Shown here: piece after piece, positions 25,111 to 33,822 of the stretch | Position numbering within the stretch: the first letter of the stretch is position 1 | Layout of the letters: each line of letters opens with the position of its first letter | NCBI GenBank assembly: GCA_002705265.1 | Contig: PAHR01000003.1 | Location: forward strand, 1 to 53,335 | Reading direction: 5' to 3' | DNA length: 53,335 nt | From: Pelagibacteraceae bacterium | Lineage (GTDB): Bacteria > Pseudomonadota > Alphaproteobacteria > HIMB59 | Program-made: the position numbers and the translations under genes | Notes under the pieces: model-generated | The model's input: only the letters and a program-made list of their open reading frames with translations | Databases searched by the model: none | What the model was told of the DNA's origin: nothing

Positions 25111-26529
25111 TTATGTCTTCTTTTGATTCATAGCTTGAAAAGCTTCAAGTGCTTCATTTCGTGAAACTTCAAGTCTAACTATTGGTGATTGATATTCATT
25201 CTTTCTTTCTAAATTTTTTAGAATCTTTTCTTTTAACCAAGGCTGGAAAATAAACTTTGGTTTTTCTAAAATTTTTAATTGAGGTAAAAAAGTTAAAATA
25301 AACTTTGCTTCGGGGTCAAATTTTTCACTTTGAAGTATTGGATTAAATATTCTGAAATAAGGAGAAGCATCCGCCCCACAACCAGCAACCCATTGCCATC
25401 CTGCTGGATTACTAGCCTCATCATAGTCTAATAGGCAATTTTGAAAATATTTTTCACCTTCATTCCAATGAATCCTTAAGTTTTTAACTAAAAAGCTTCC
25501 AACAATCATTCTCAATCTATTATGCATCCAGCCCTGCTCATAAAGTTGAAGCATCGCAGCATCAATAATTGGAAGTCCTGTCTTGCCTTTTTTCCAATTA
25601 TTAAAATGATTTCTATTTTTTTTCCATTGAAAATTTTCAAATTTTTTATTAATAGGAATGCTTTTTAAGTCTTCAGTGAAATAAAGAAGGGTATAAGCAA
25701 ACTCTCTCCATCCAATTTCAGATAAATAATGAAGTATAGAGGGGTTATGTTTTTTTATCTTATTAATTTTACCAACTATTATCCTTGGAGAGATTTCTCC
25801 AAACTTTAAATGAGGAGAAATTCTTGATGTTTCATCAATATCTGGTCTGTCTCTATTAACTCTATAATTGTCTATTCTTGAGACAATATACTTATCAATT
25901 TTTTTTAAAGCACCTAACTCTCCTGGCTTCCAGTATTTCTCAAATTTTTGATACCATTTTTTTGGAGGTAAAAAATTAAAATCACTTATTACTTCTGAAT
26001 GATCTAAAGCGTATAAATTTTTAATCTCATCAAATTGATAATTTTTTTCTATAAAATATGGGTATGCTTTTTTCCAATAAGGGGTAAATACTTTGAAGAA
26101 ATCACCAGAATTATTTTTTATTTCCCAAGGCTCTGTCAAAAGATGACTATTAAAAGTTGAGACATGAATATTTTTATTCTCTAATGTTTTTTTTAACAAA
26201 CTATCTCTTTGAATAGTTTTTTTAGAATATAATCTGTTCCAGATAACCTCTTTTATTTTATATTTATTAATAAGGTTATTTATAATTTGATCTGCTTTGC
26301 CTTCATAGATTATTAGATCTAAATTAAATTTTTTCTTATATTGCTGTTTAAGTTCTTCAAGTGACTTTTGTAACCACCAAAATGATGCCCTACCAATAGC
26401 TTCTCTTTCAATTGAATCAAGAATATAAACTAAAATTAAAGGTTTTTTATTTTGTTGAGCAAAGGATAGACATGGATTATCTTTAATCCTAAGGTCTCTT
26501 CTTAGCCAATATAAAGTTTTATTTTCGAT
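25111..26529 (-). CDS. phr: Deoxyribodipyrimidine photolyase (non-standard start, ATC proposed)
   Basis: Light-driven DNA repair flavoprotein. The C-terminal FAD domain has WMHNRLRMIVGSFLVK and AGCGADASPYFRIFNP, which bind flavin and the pyrimidine dimer. Conventional starts give only 362 residues (TTG at 26199), but the same frame stays open upstream to 26538 and encodes the missing N-terminal antenna domain: KTLYWLRRDLRIKDNP, PLILVYILDS, GRASFWWLQKSLEEL, EVIWNRLYS. No ATG, GTG or TTG lies in that extension's first part; ATC at 26529-26527 would give 472 residues, the usual length. It follows rpmG by 18 bases. Start is inferred; identity is secure. Confidence 0.88.
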   Translation of the reverse strand: MENKTLYWLRRDLRIKDNPCLSFAQQNKKPLILVYILDSIEREAIGRASFWWLQKSLEELKQQYKKKFNLDLIIYEGKADQIINNLINKYKIKEVIWNRLYSKKTIQRDSLLKKTLENKNIHVSTFNSHLLTEPWEIKNNSGDFFKVFTPYWKKAYPYFIEKNYQFDEIKNLYALDHSEVISDFNFLPPKKWYQKFEKYWKPGELGALKKIDKYIVSRIDNYRVNRDRPDIDETSRISPHLKFGEISPRIIVGKINKIKKHNPSILHYLSEIGWREFAYTLLYFTEDLKSIPINKKFENFQWKKNRNHFNNWKKGKTGLPIIDAAMLQLYEQGWMHNRLRMIVGSFLVKNLRIHWNEGEKYFQNCLLDYDEASNPAGWQWVAGCGADASPYFRIFNPILQSEKFDPEAKFILTFLPQLKILEKPKFIFQPWLKEKILKNLERKNEYQSPIVRLEVSRNEALEAFQAMNQKKT

Positions 26530-26547
26530 GGGAGTATTTTAACTATT

Positions 26548-26742
26548 TTACTTGCTATGTGGAGGCATTTTCTTTTCGACAAACCAAACATGCTTCTTTA
26601 AAACAGGATCATATTTTTTTTGTCTTAACTTATCAGAAACTTTTAGGCCTTTAGTGGGCTTGCGAACGATATACTTAGTACCTGTTTCGGGCTTTTCTTC
26701 AGGTAGAAGTTGTTTTAGTTGATATGTAGACTTTTTTGCCAT
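26548..26742 (-). CDS. rpmG: 50S ribosomal protein L33
   Basis: A 64-residue basic protein beginning MAKKSTYQLKQLL and carrying GTKYIVRKPTKG and RQKKYDPVLKKHVWFVEKK, the L33 core (compare KKFDPVVRQHVIYKEAK in E. coli). It lacks the paired CxxC zinc motifs, so is the zinc-free type. It is slightly longer than usual because of an insertion near residues 12-20. It is the first gene ahead of the photolyase cluster on the minus strand, with 50 bases separating it from trhO. Confidence 0.87.
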   Translation of the reverse strand: MAKKSTYQLKQLLPEEKPETGTKYIVRKPTKGLKVSDKLRQKKYDPVLKKHVWFVEKKMPPHSK

Positions 26743-26792
26743 GCGCGTAAAATAAACTAATTTATTATGAGGTCAAGATTGTTTTGAGATAA

Positions 26793-27662
26793 TTATGCCT
26801 CAAGAACTCTTTTCCAATGTTTCCTTTTATCCATAAGCGATCTTATTTTCTTTGGGCTTAAAGTCTCATAACATCTCTCACAACTATAGCCCTCTTTATA
26901 AAATTGAGATTCAGTCTCCTCTTGACTTAAAGGCATATTGCAACCATGACAAAGTATTGTTTTTCCAGGATTAAGCTTTTTATCTAAGGCAACCCTATAA
27001 TCAAATACAAAGCACTCTCCGTTCCATTTTTTTGCTTCTGAAACTTCAAGATATTTAAGTATGCCTCCTTTAAGCTGATAAGTATCAATTCCATGTTTTT
27101 GCATTAAAGGACCTGCTTTTTCGCATCTAATGCCCCCCGTACAATAAATAGCAACTTTTTTTTCCTTAAGTTTTTCCTCATTATCTTTTACATATTCTTT
27201 GAGTTCTCTAAATGTCTTTATGCTTGGATCTATTGCGTTTTCAAAGTGGCCCACCCTGTGCTCATAATCGTTTCTAGCGTCAACTATTAAAACATCTTCC
27301 TGTTGTATGAAGCTATCCCATTCTTTAGGTTCAATAAATTGACTTTGTTTAATTTCATCAATAGTTAAACCAAAATCTGAAGTAACAATTTCTTTCTTTT
27401 TTTTAATTTTAAACCTATTAAAAATTCTTTTTCCATCAAATTGAGAAATCTTCATATTGCTTTCGTCTACACCAAGTTTTAATAAAAAATTCGTTGTTGT
27501 TTTTTCTAAACCCGTAGGAACAGCAATTGTTCCATTTAAACCCTCTGGTCCTAATAGGATTGTGCCTTTAATTTCTATATTTTTGAAAAAATCTTTAATT
27601 TTTTTTTCTGAAAAATTTAGATCATTAATTTTAAAAAAACTATAAAAAGCTATTACCTTCAT
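26793..27662 (-). CDS. trhO: tRNA uridine(34) hydroxylase (rhodanese-like)
   Basis: TrhO/YceA-type protein that hydroxylates U34 of certain tRNAs using oxygen. N-terminal acylphosphatase-like domain (GPEGLNGTIAVP at 38-49), central rhodanese domain about 110-215 with active loop YCTGGIRCEKAG containing Cys174 and Cys180, and a C-terminal zinc-like element (CHGCNMPLSQ and CERC). 289 residues is normal. Alone between hemA and rpmG on the same strand. Confidence 0.93.
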   Translation of the reverse strand: MKVIAFYSFFKINDLNFSEKKIKDFFKNIEIKGTILLGPEGLNGTIAVPTGLEKTTTNFLLKLGVDESNMKISQFDGKRIFNRFKIKKKKEIVTSDFGLTIDEIKQSQFIEPKEWDSFIQQEDVLIVDARNDYEHRVGHFENAIDPSIKTFRELKEYVKDNEEKLKEKKVAIYCTGGIRCEKAGPLMQKHGIDTYQLKGGILKYLEVSEAKKWNGECFVFDYRVALDKKLNPGKTILCHGCNMPLSQEETESQFYKEGYSCERCYETLSPKKIRSLMDKRKHWKRVLEA

Positions 27663-27707
27663 AATAAAACTATATTAGAACATATTTATAAAAAAATATA
27701 GTGGGTC

Positions 27708-28976
27708 TTAAATGGTTGTTTTTTGAATTGATTGCTTTACAGCTATTGATGAAATCCTTGGCATAAATTTAAACCAAGCATCTTTTAAAGATTCAATAAA
27801 ATTCTTAGTTACTTCTCTTGAGTGACAAGGGGTTGGGGTAATTCTTATTCTTTCAGTTCCCTTTGGTACTGTTGGAAAATTAATTGGCTGAACATAAACT
27901 TTATGTTGATTTAACAGATAATCACTAATTTCCTTACAAAGTTTACTGTCACCTATAATTACTGGAACTATGTGAGATCCAGAGTCTAAAAACGGTATAC
28001 CTGTTTTTCTTAATTCTTCTTTTACAAAATTAACATTCTTAAAAAATTCTGATCTTAATTCATGTTTTTTTTGAACTTGTTTTATGCTTTCTAAACTACC
28101 TGCTGCAACTGCAGGACACATTGATGTTGTAAAAATAAATCCTTTTGAAAAACTCCTAACATAATCAACGATTGTTTCTGTTGAAGCTATATAGCCCCCA
28201 GCAAGGCCAAAAGCCTTTGCGAGAGTTCCATTTATAATATCAATATGCTCAACTATACCTTTTTCTTCAGCTATACCACCGCCACTAGACCCATAAAGTC
28301 CAACAGCATGTACTTCATCTAAATATATTAAAGCTCCATTTTCTTGAGCTACTTCTACTATATCTTCTAAGGGAGAAAAATCCGCTTCCATTGAATAAAC
28401 AGACTCTACAACAATAATTTTTGGCCTTTCAAAAGAAACACCTTTTAAAACTTTTTTTAAATGCGCTACGTCATTATGTTTAAATATTGCCTTTTCTTTT
28501 TTACTTCCTCTAATTCCTTCAATTAAAGAAGCATGATTAAGCTCATCACTTAAAACTAAACAATTATCAAATGCTGAAATAATAGATTTTAATGCCGATT
28601 CATTAGCGCTGTATCCAGAGTTAAATGCCAAAGCTCTTTCTTTTTTATGAAGCTTAGCTATTTCTTCTTCAAGTAAAATATGATTTTGAGTTGTTCCTGA
28701 AATATTTCTTGTTCCACCACTTCCGGCTCCTAATTTTTCTGCTGCCATAATCATTGATTGAATAACTTCTTTATTTTGACTCATACCTAAATAATCGTTT
28801 GAACACCAAACATCAATATCATGCATTTCACCATTATGGTGTCTTGTTGCTTTTGGAAAATTTCCTACTTTACGCTCTATACTATTAAATGTTCTGTAAT
28901 GACCTTCTTCTTTTATTTTATCAATTTCATTTTGAAATTTACTTAAATAATTAAATTTCCAATTATGATTTTTCAC
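27708..28976 (-). CDS. hemA: 5-aminolevulinate synthase
   Basis: PLP enzyme that condenses glycine and succinyl-CoA to 5-aminolevulinate, the start of the C4 haem pathway used by alphaproteobacteria. Substrate-binding WCSNDYLGMSQ at 57-67, GSGGTRNISG, the LDEVHAVGLYG segment, and the PLP lysine Lys254 in NGTLAKAFGLAGGY are all in place; 422 residues is typical. The rest of the haem genes start 2.4 kb away on the opposite strand, separated by a cytochrome b561 and a flavin enzyme pair. It has its own 80-base upstream gap. Confidence 0.96.
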   Translation of the reverse strand: MKNHNWKFNYLSKFQNEIDKIKEEGHYRTFNSIERKVGNFPKATRHHNGEMHDIDVWCSNDYLGMSQNKEVIQSMIMAAEKLGAGSGGTRNISGTTQNHILLEEEIAKLHKKERALAFNSGYSANESALKSIISAFDNCLVLSDELNHASLIEGIRGSKKEKAIFKHNDVAHLKKVLKGVSFERPKIIVVESVYSMEADFSPLEDIVEVAQENGALIYLDEVHAVGLYGSSGGGIAEEKGIVEHIDIINGTLAKAFGLAGGYIASTETIVDYVRSFSKGFIFTTSMCPAVAAGSLESIKQVQKKHELRSEFFKNVNFVKEELRKTGIPFLDSGSHIVPVIIGDSKLCKEISDYLLNQHKVYVQPINFPTVPKGTERIRITPTPCHSREVTKNFIESLKDAWFKFMPRISSIAVKQSIQKTTI

Positions 28977-29056
28977 ATCTTTAATTTATTCTCACATTAA
29001 AAAAATTTAAACAACAAATTCGACGCATTTTAGAGTTTCTTGAAATTAAATTCATT

Positions 29057-30064
29057 TTATTTGTTCACTCTAGGAATTACTTCCTTTCCAATTAAATCAA
29101 TAGATTTAATTAAATTTTCATGAGTTATATCAGTGGTATCCATTTGAAATTGAAACCTCGTAATACCTCCAAGCGCTTCACTATGTCTAAGAATTTTTTC
29201 AGCTACTTCTTCTGGGCCTCCTAAAACAATTGCTCCCTTAGGGCCAATTTGAGAATCAAAATGCTCTCTAGTAACTGGCGGCCATCCTCTTTCTTTACCA
29301 ATTTTAGTAAACATTTTTGAATAACCTTCATAGTAGATTTCTATTGCCTCTTCTTTAGTATTTGCGACATACCCTAGAGAATGAATACCAACTTTACATT
29401 TATCTTTTGGATGGCCGGCATGCTCCCAAGCTTCTCTATATAAATTAACTAATGAACGAAAACGATTTGTCTGCCCCCCAATGATTGCAAGCATGAGTGG
29501 AAGACCTAGAGTTCCAGCTCTTACAAAAGATTCTGGTGTACCTCCTACTCCAAGCCAAATTGGTAAGGGTTTTTGAACCGGTCTGGGATAAATAGTTTGA
29601 TTTTCTAAAGCCGCTCTAAACTGACCTTTCCAATTTACAATTTCATTATCTCTAATTTGAAGGATTAAATTTAATTTTTCTTTAAAAAGAGCATCATAAT
29701 CTTGAAAATCAAAACCAAATAAAGGAAAAGCTTCTGAAAATGATCCTCGACCCGCAACCATTTCGGCTCTACCACCAGATACAAGGTCAAGAGTCGATAA
29801 GTTTTGAAAGACCCTGACAGGATCTGCTGCACTTAAAACAGTAACCGCACTAGTAAGTCTAATATTTTTTGTTCTTGCCGCAGCTGCAGATAAAATCATA
29901 AAGGGAGCTGAATCTAAAAATTCTTTTCTGTGATGTTCACCAATTCCAAAAACATGAAGTCCTGCTTTATCAGCATGAACTATTCTATCAATAACATTAT
30001 TGATTGCTCTTACATTGTCATCGCCCTCTTTTTTATCTGCAAAGCTATCAATTCCAATTTCCAT
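29057..30064 (-). CDS. LLM-class flavin-dependent monooxygenase
   Basis: Luciferase-like TIM-barrel oxidoreductase that uses reduced flavin and oxygen. The start MEIGIDSFAD and FGIGEHHRKEFLDSAP, then TSAVTVLSAADPVRVFQNLS and GRGSFSEAFPLFG, are standard for this family; 335 residues is normal. Substrate cannot be predicted. A flavin reductase gene lies 14 bases upstream on the same strand, making a two-component monooxygenase likely. It sits between hemA and the cytochrome b561 gene. Confidence 0.88.
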   Translation of the reverse strand: MEIGIDSFADKKEGDDNVRAINNVIDRIVHADKAGLHVFGIGEHHRKEFLDSAPFMILSAAAARTKNIRLTSAVTVLSAADPVRVFQNLSTLDLVSGGRAEMVAGRGSFSEAFPLFGFDFQDYDALFKEKLNLILQIRDNEIVNWKGQFRAALENQTIYPRPVQKPLPIWLGVGGTPESFVRAGTLGLPLMLAIIGGQTNRFRSLVNLYREAWEHAGHPKDKCKVGIHSLGYVANTKEEAIEIYYEGYSKMFTKIGKERGWPPVTREHFDSQIGPKGAIVLGGPEEVAEKILRHSEALGGITRFQFQMDTTDITHENLIKSIDLIGKEVIPRVNK

Positions 30065-30078
30065 TAATTTTTTCCAAC

Positions 30079-30684
30079 CTATCCAATAGATTTTTCTAAA
30101 TCAACTCTTAAAGAATTTATTGAAGTTAGGTAATTTGATATTAACTCTTTTATAATTTCTTTTTGCTCTTCAATTAAAAATTCATCTTTATTATCAAACA
30201 TATCGTTTGATGCTTTTGCTAGACTATAGCTTAGAATGTTTTGATCAACACCAAGGGTTTTAAGAAGAACCTGAAGCCTTTCAATGGATCTTCTAGCTCC
30301 ATTTTTTCCAGGAGAAGCACCTATTGCAATAGTCTTCAAACCTGAAAAATTTTGTTTAGGTGTTTTATTTACACTTTTTCTAGACAACCAATCAAATATA
30401 TTTTTTAAAACCGCAGAGATTTCACCATTATATTCAGGGCTGGACACTATTAAACCAGAAGTGTTAATAAGAATATTTTTTAGAACAAATACTTTTGATG
30501 GAATACCTAGTAATTCAATATCTTCATTATAAAAAGGAATTGGAAAATCATTTAAATTAACGAAAGTTGTAGTATATCCTTGTCTAATGATTTCTTTCTC
30601 AATACTTTTCAAAACCTTTGTATTGTAGGAATCTTTTCTTAAACTACCTGATATAAGTACAATATTTTTATTATTAATATTCAT
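30079..30684 (-). CDS. NAD(P)H-dependent FMN reductase
   Basis: Flavodoxin-fold reductase of the SsuE/ArsH-like NADPH-dependent FMN reductase family. The phosphate loop GSLRKDSYNTKVL is at residues 13-25 and the flavin-binding SSPEYNGEISAVLKN near 80-94; TIAIGASPGKNGARR follows. 201 residues is normal. Directly upstream of the luciferase-like monooxygenase, it probably supplies its reduced FMN. An independent quinone or azo reductase role is possible. Confidence 0.85.
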   Translation of the reverse strand: MNINNKNIVLISGSLRKDSYNTKVLKSIEKEIIRQGYTTTFVNLNDFPIPFYNEDIELLGIPSKVFVLKNILINTSGLIVSSPEYNGEISAVLKNIFDWLSRKSVNKTPKQNFSGLKTIAIGASPGKNGARRSIERLQVLLKTLGVDQNILSYSLAKASNDMFDNKDEFLIEEQKEIIKELISNYLTSINSLRVDLEKSIG

Positions 30685-30719
30685 TTCTTTTATACGTGTT
30701 TAATCAATTTTAAGATTTA

Positions 30720-31277
30720 TTATTTTTTAAAGCTCATTCTTTTCCAAATACCATATTTATCTTTAGTTATAAATCGGTGATAAAGCCCTGCTGATAAATG
30801 GATTGTAAAAATAAAAGTTAGCAATAAAGCGAAATAATAATGGAGGCTCTTAAATTGCTCATATTTTATTAAGTTTTCTTCTACTAATCTAGGTAAGTTA
30901 TATAATCCTAGCAGAGAAACATCGTATCCTCCCGTCCAAGTCAATACCATTCCCTGGATTGGTATAAAAATCATCAATGCATATAAAATTACATGTACGA
31001 TTTTTGAAACAACAATATGTATAAGAGGAACTTCTTTATTAGATGGTTTAGAATTGTAAAACCTCCAAATAATCCTTAAAAAAACTAAAATTAGTAAGAA
31101 GGATCCAGATATTTTATGAATATCTATAAATAATGGTTTTTGCATAGAAAATTCCATAAAATGTAAGTTGATTCCCGCAGCTACTTGAAAAAAAATTAAT
31201 ATTGCAATTATCCAGTGAAAAAGTTTGGCTACTACCCCCCAAGAGCTGTCAGTTCCTTTATAAATATTTAAATCCAT
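30720..31277 (-). CDS. Cytochrome b561
   Basis: Four-helix inner-membrane dihaem cytochrome of the bacterial CybB type, passing electrons from quinol or superoxide. Membrane segments lie near residues 17-38, 54-72, 90-112 and 146-168. The likely haem ligands are His21 (in AKLFHW), His54, His146 and His160, a layout matching E. coli CybB. 185 residues is normal. It is divergent from the haem-synthesis operon with 140 bases between, a reasonable place for shared regulation. Confidence 0.9.
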   Translation of the reverse strand: MDLNIYKGTDSSWGVVAKLFHWIIAILIFFQVAAGINLHFMEFSMQKPLFIDIHKISGSFLLILVFLRIIWRFYNSKPSNKEVPLIHIVVSKIVHVILYALMIFIPIQGMVLTWTGGYDVSLLGLYNLPRLVEENLIKYEQFKSLHYYFALLLTFIFTIHLSAGLYHRFITKDKYGIWKRMSFKK

Positions 31278-31420
31278 TCGTTCTTTGTTTCTAAAATTAT
31301 AAATTTATATGTGGGTTGTCGCAATAGGCCTTTTTTTATAAGAAAAATATAAAAAAGATAGATGGTCACATAACAATTTAAATAAAGAATTTTTTTAAAT
31401 TTTTGCAATAATGATTCTTG
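31278..31420. promoter_or_regulatory. Divergent intergenic region, cytochrome b561 / haem operon
   Basis: This 143-base, very AT-rich gap separates the minus-strand cytochrome b561 gene from the plus-strand hemCD-B-E-H-F operon and must hold both promoters. I see T- and A-rich tracts but no convincing -35/-10 pair or inverted repeat long enough to call an operator. Confidence 0.4.
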
Positions 31421-32905
31421 ATGCGCAAAATTAAAGTTTTATCTCGCTCTAGTTTTTTAGCTAAAATTCAAACACAAATGGCTATTGATGCTATTATTCA
31501 AAAAAATAAAGGCATTAAAATAGAAGTTATCTATTTAGACTCTATAGGAGATAAAGATAAATCTCCTCATGCGTGGAAAAAGCATGGTTTTGGAATATTT
31601 ACTAATTCACTATCTCTGCAATTAATAAAAAAAAATGCTGATCTAATCGTTCATTCATTTAAAGATCTTCCAGTTAAAAATAAACTTAAAACATCATTTG
31701 TAGCATTAGAGAGGGATGACCCTAGGGATGTTTTGTTAATTAAAAAAACTTCTTTAAGTAAAAAATCTCTTGTTTTTGGAACTTCCTCCCCTAGAAGATC
31801 TTATTATTTAAAACTTTTAAAAAAATATATTCCATATAACTCTCTCAAATCAAAAAAAATAAGAGGTAATATACAAACAAGATTATCCAAAATTATTAAT
31901 AATGCCTCTGAAGATGGGGTCTTTATGTCTAAAGCTGCAATTGATAGAGCTTTCTTATTAGGTTCTAAAATAGATAAAAAGATATTTAATCAATTTAAAA
32001 AAGATTTTGCGAAGTTCACTTCAATAATATTGCCACTATCTCAGTTTCCAGCTGCTGCTGCTCAAGGTTGTATTGCTTTGGAGTATAGAAATAATGATAA
32101 AAGCATAAAAAATATTTTAGAAAAAGTAAATCATATTGAAAGTTATAAAAACTGTATTCAAGAAAGAAAATTTTTAGGTTATTGGGGTGGTGGCTGTTCA
32201 TTGGATATAGGAACTACAATAGATCAGACCGTAAAACAAAAAATTTTATTTTCTAGAGGAAAAGACAATAAAACAAATTTATATTTTCATAATAAAAAAT
32301 ACTTAAATAAAATTAAAGTTAGAAAAGTAAAAAACATTTTTCCTACAAATCTCAAAAACTATCAAATGTTTCATAGACAACCCTTGTCATTAAAAAATCC
32401 ATTAAACAAAGATATAATAATTATTTCCAGAGCAAATTTTATTAGTAAAAATATGTTTAAAAAAACCTCTTACATTATTGCTTCTGGAGATGGAACCTGG
32501 AAGAAACTTAATAAATTAGGTATTTTAGTTAATTCGAGCTTAGATAACTTTGGAGAAGAATACCGGTTACCTAATTACACCTACAGTCGTTCACTACAGA
32601 AACCATGTAAATTAACCTACAAAGAAAATAAATTTGAATCCAAATTCATAAAAATTCACCATTACTCTCTATCTCCATCGGTTAGTAGGAATACTATTGA
32701 TGCATTATTCGTAGCTGATAGTTTTTATTGGATGAGTTTTTCAGCTTTTCAATTAGCAATCAAACTCAGGCCGGATATATTAAATAAGAGAAATGCTTGT
32801 GGTCCAGGCAATACTTTTAACCAAATTTCAAAAATTATTCCTAAGAAACAATTAAATGTGTATCTTAGCTATCAAGATTTTAAAGAAAATGAATTGAAAA
32901 TATGA
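31421..32905 (+). CDS. hemC: Porphobilinogen deaminase with C-terminal uroporphyrinogen-III-synthase-like domain
   Basis: Residues 1-295 are porphobilinogen deaminase, which builds hydroxymethylbilane: HSFKDLP (78-84), RDDPRDVL, GTSSPRR (120-126), IRGNIQTRLSK, AAAAQGCIALE, and the dipyrromethane cofactor cysteine Cys259 in GGGCS. Residues about 310-494 form a second domain resembling a divergent HemD (DALFVADSFYWMSFSAFQL, then NACGPGNTFNQISKIIP), which would close the ring to uroporphyrinogen III. No separate hemD is present in the locus, supporting a HemC-HemD fusion. The ATG at 31421 is preferred to the TTG just before it. It overlaps hemB by 4 bases (ATGA). Confidence 0.88.
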   Translation: MRKIKVLSRSSFLAKIQTQMAIDAIIQKNKGIKIEVIYLDSIGDKDKSPHAWKKHGFGIFTNSLSLQLIKKNADLIVHSFKDLPVKNKLKTSFVALERDDPRDVLLIKKTSLSKKSLVFGTSSPRRSYYLKLLKKYIPYNSLKSKKIRGNIQTRLSKIINNASEDGVFMSKAAIDRAFLLGSKIDKKIFNQFKKDFAKFTSIILPLSQFPAAAAQGCIALEYRNNDKSIKNILEKVNHIESYKNCIQERKFLGYWGGGCSLDIGTTIDQTVKQKILFSRGKDNKTNLYFHNKKYLNKIKVRKVKNIFPTNLKNYQMFHRQPLSLKNPLNKDIIIISRANFISKNMFKKTSYIIASGDGTWKKLNKLGILVNSSLDNFGEEYRLPNYTYSRSLQKPCKLTYKENKFESKFIKIHHYSLSPSVSRNTIDALFVADSFYWMSFSAFQLAIKLRPDILNKRNACGPGNTFNQISKIIPKKQLNVYLSYQDFKENELKI

Positions 32906-33822
32906 AAACATTTTTTCCAATTATTAAAACAAGTACCTTAACAAGAAATATGCTTATACAGCCATATTTTATTGATCAAAAAATTTTAGATAAGAAGCAT
33001 ATCAAAGGACTGGGAAATAACTATAGTTGGTCTTCAAAAAAAATAAATAAAGAAATAGAAAAAGATTTAAAAAAAGGTATTAAAAACTTTCTTCTTTTTA
33101 TAGTGCCGTTTTCCAAACAAAAACTTCCAGAAGATTTTAGTTTTCACTATGATGTTATAAAAAATATTAAAAATCAATTTGGAAAAGATATTGTTTTACT
33201 AATTGATACTTGTTTGTGTTCTATTACACCTGATGGGCATTGCGGTGTGACAAATCATAAAGCAATTGATCTTCAGCAAACCCATTATTCTTTAGGTGTT
33301 GCCGCAAATACATATCTAGAAGCTGGTGCAGATATAATTGCTCCAAGTGATATGATGAAAAATACTACCAAATATCTAAAAAAAACTTTTGGGATAAATG
33401 GTTTCCTTAATGCTCCAATTATGAGCTACTCTACAAAATTTAATAGCAGTCTATATGGTCCATTTCGTGAAGCTGCAAATTCTTCACCTAAAAAATTTGA
33501 TCGATCTTCTTACCAACTTCCAGTAAAAGACCGAGAGAGAGCTATAAAAAGCTCTATTAATAATGCAGCCCAAGGAGCTGATTATCTTATGGTAAAGCCT
33601 GGAATGACTTCTATTGACCTGATTAAAGAGATTAAAGATAATACTCTATTGCCAACTGGTGTTTATCAAGTCAGCGGAGAATATGCGGGTCTAAATTTAT
33701 TAAATAAAGAAAAATTAGGAGATTATATTAATCTTCTTCATGAAAGCTTATTGGTTTTCAAAAGAGTTAAAGCTGATTTTATTATTACTTATGGAGCTAG
33801 AGATATTGTCAGTTATTTATAA
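32902..33822 (+). CDS. hemB: Delta-aminolevulinic acid dehydratase (porphobilinogen synthase)
   Basis: Condenses two 5-aminolevulinates to porphobilinogen. Active-site lysines are Lys179 (SYSTKFNSSLYGPFREA) and Lys232 (YLMVKPGM). DTCLCSITPDGHCG gives a zinc site of Cys104, Cys106 and Cys114, so this is the zinc-dependent type rather than the Mg-only alphaproteobacterial one with Asp in place of cysteines. The usual SDMMDGR is SDMMKNT here, and 306 residues is a little short of the usual 320-340, so the protein is divergent. Overlaps hemC by 4 bases and hemE by 32 if that start is right. Confidence 0.95.
   Translation: MKTFFPIIKTSTLTRNMLIQPYFIDQKILDKKHIKGLGNNYSWSSKKINKEIEKDLKKGIKNFLLFIVPFSKQKLPEDFSFHYDVIKNIKNQFGKDIVLLIDTCLCSITPDGHCGVTNHKAIDLQQTHYSLGVAANTYLEAGADIIAPSDMMKNTTKYLKKTFGINGFLNAPIMSYSTKFNSSLYGPFREAANSSPKKFDRSSYQLPVKDRERAIKSSINNAAQGADYLMVKPGMTSIDLIKEIKDNTLLPTGVYQVSGEYAGLNLLNKEKLGDYINLLHESLLVFKRVKADFIITYGARDIVSYL

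Noticed and set aside
25111-26199. Photolyase starting at TTG 26199
   Set aside because: It would remove the antenna domain that is clearly encoded upstream in the same frame.
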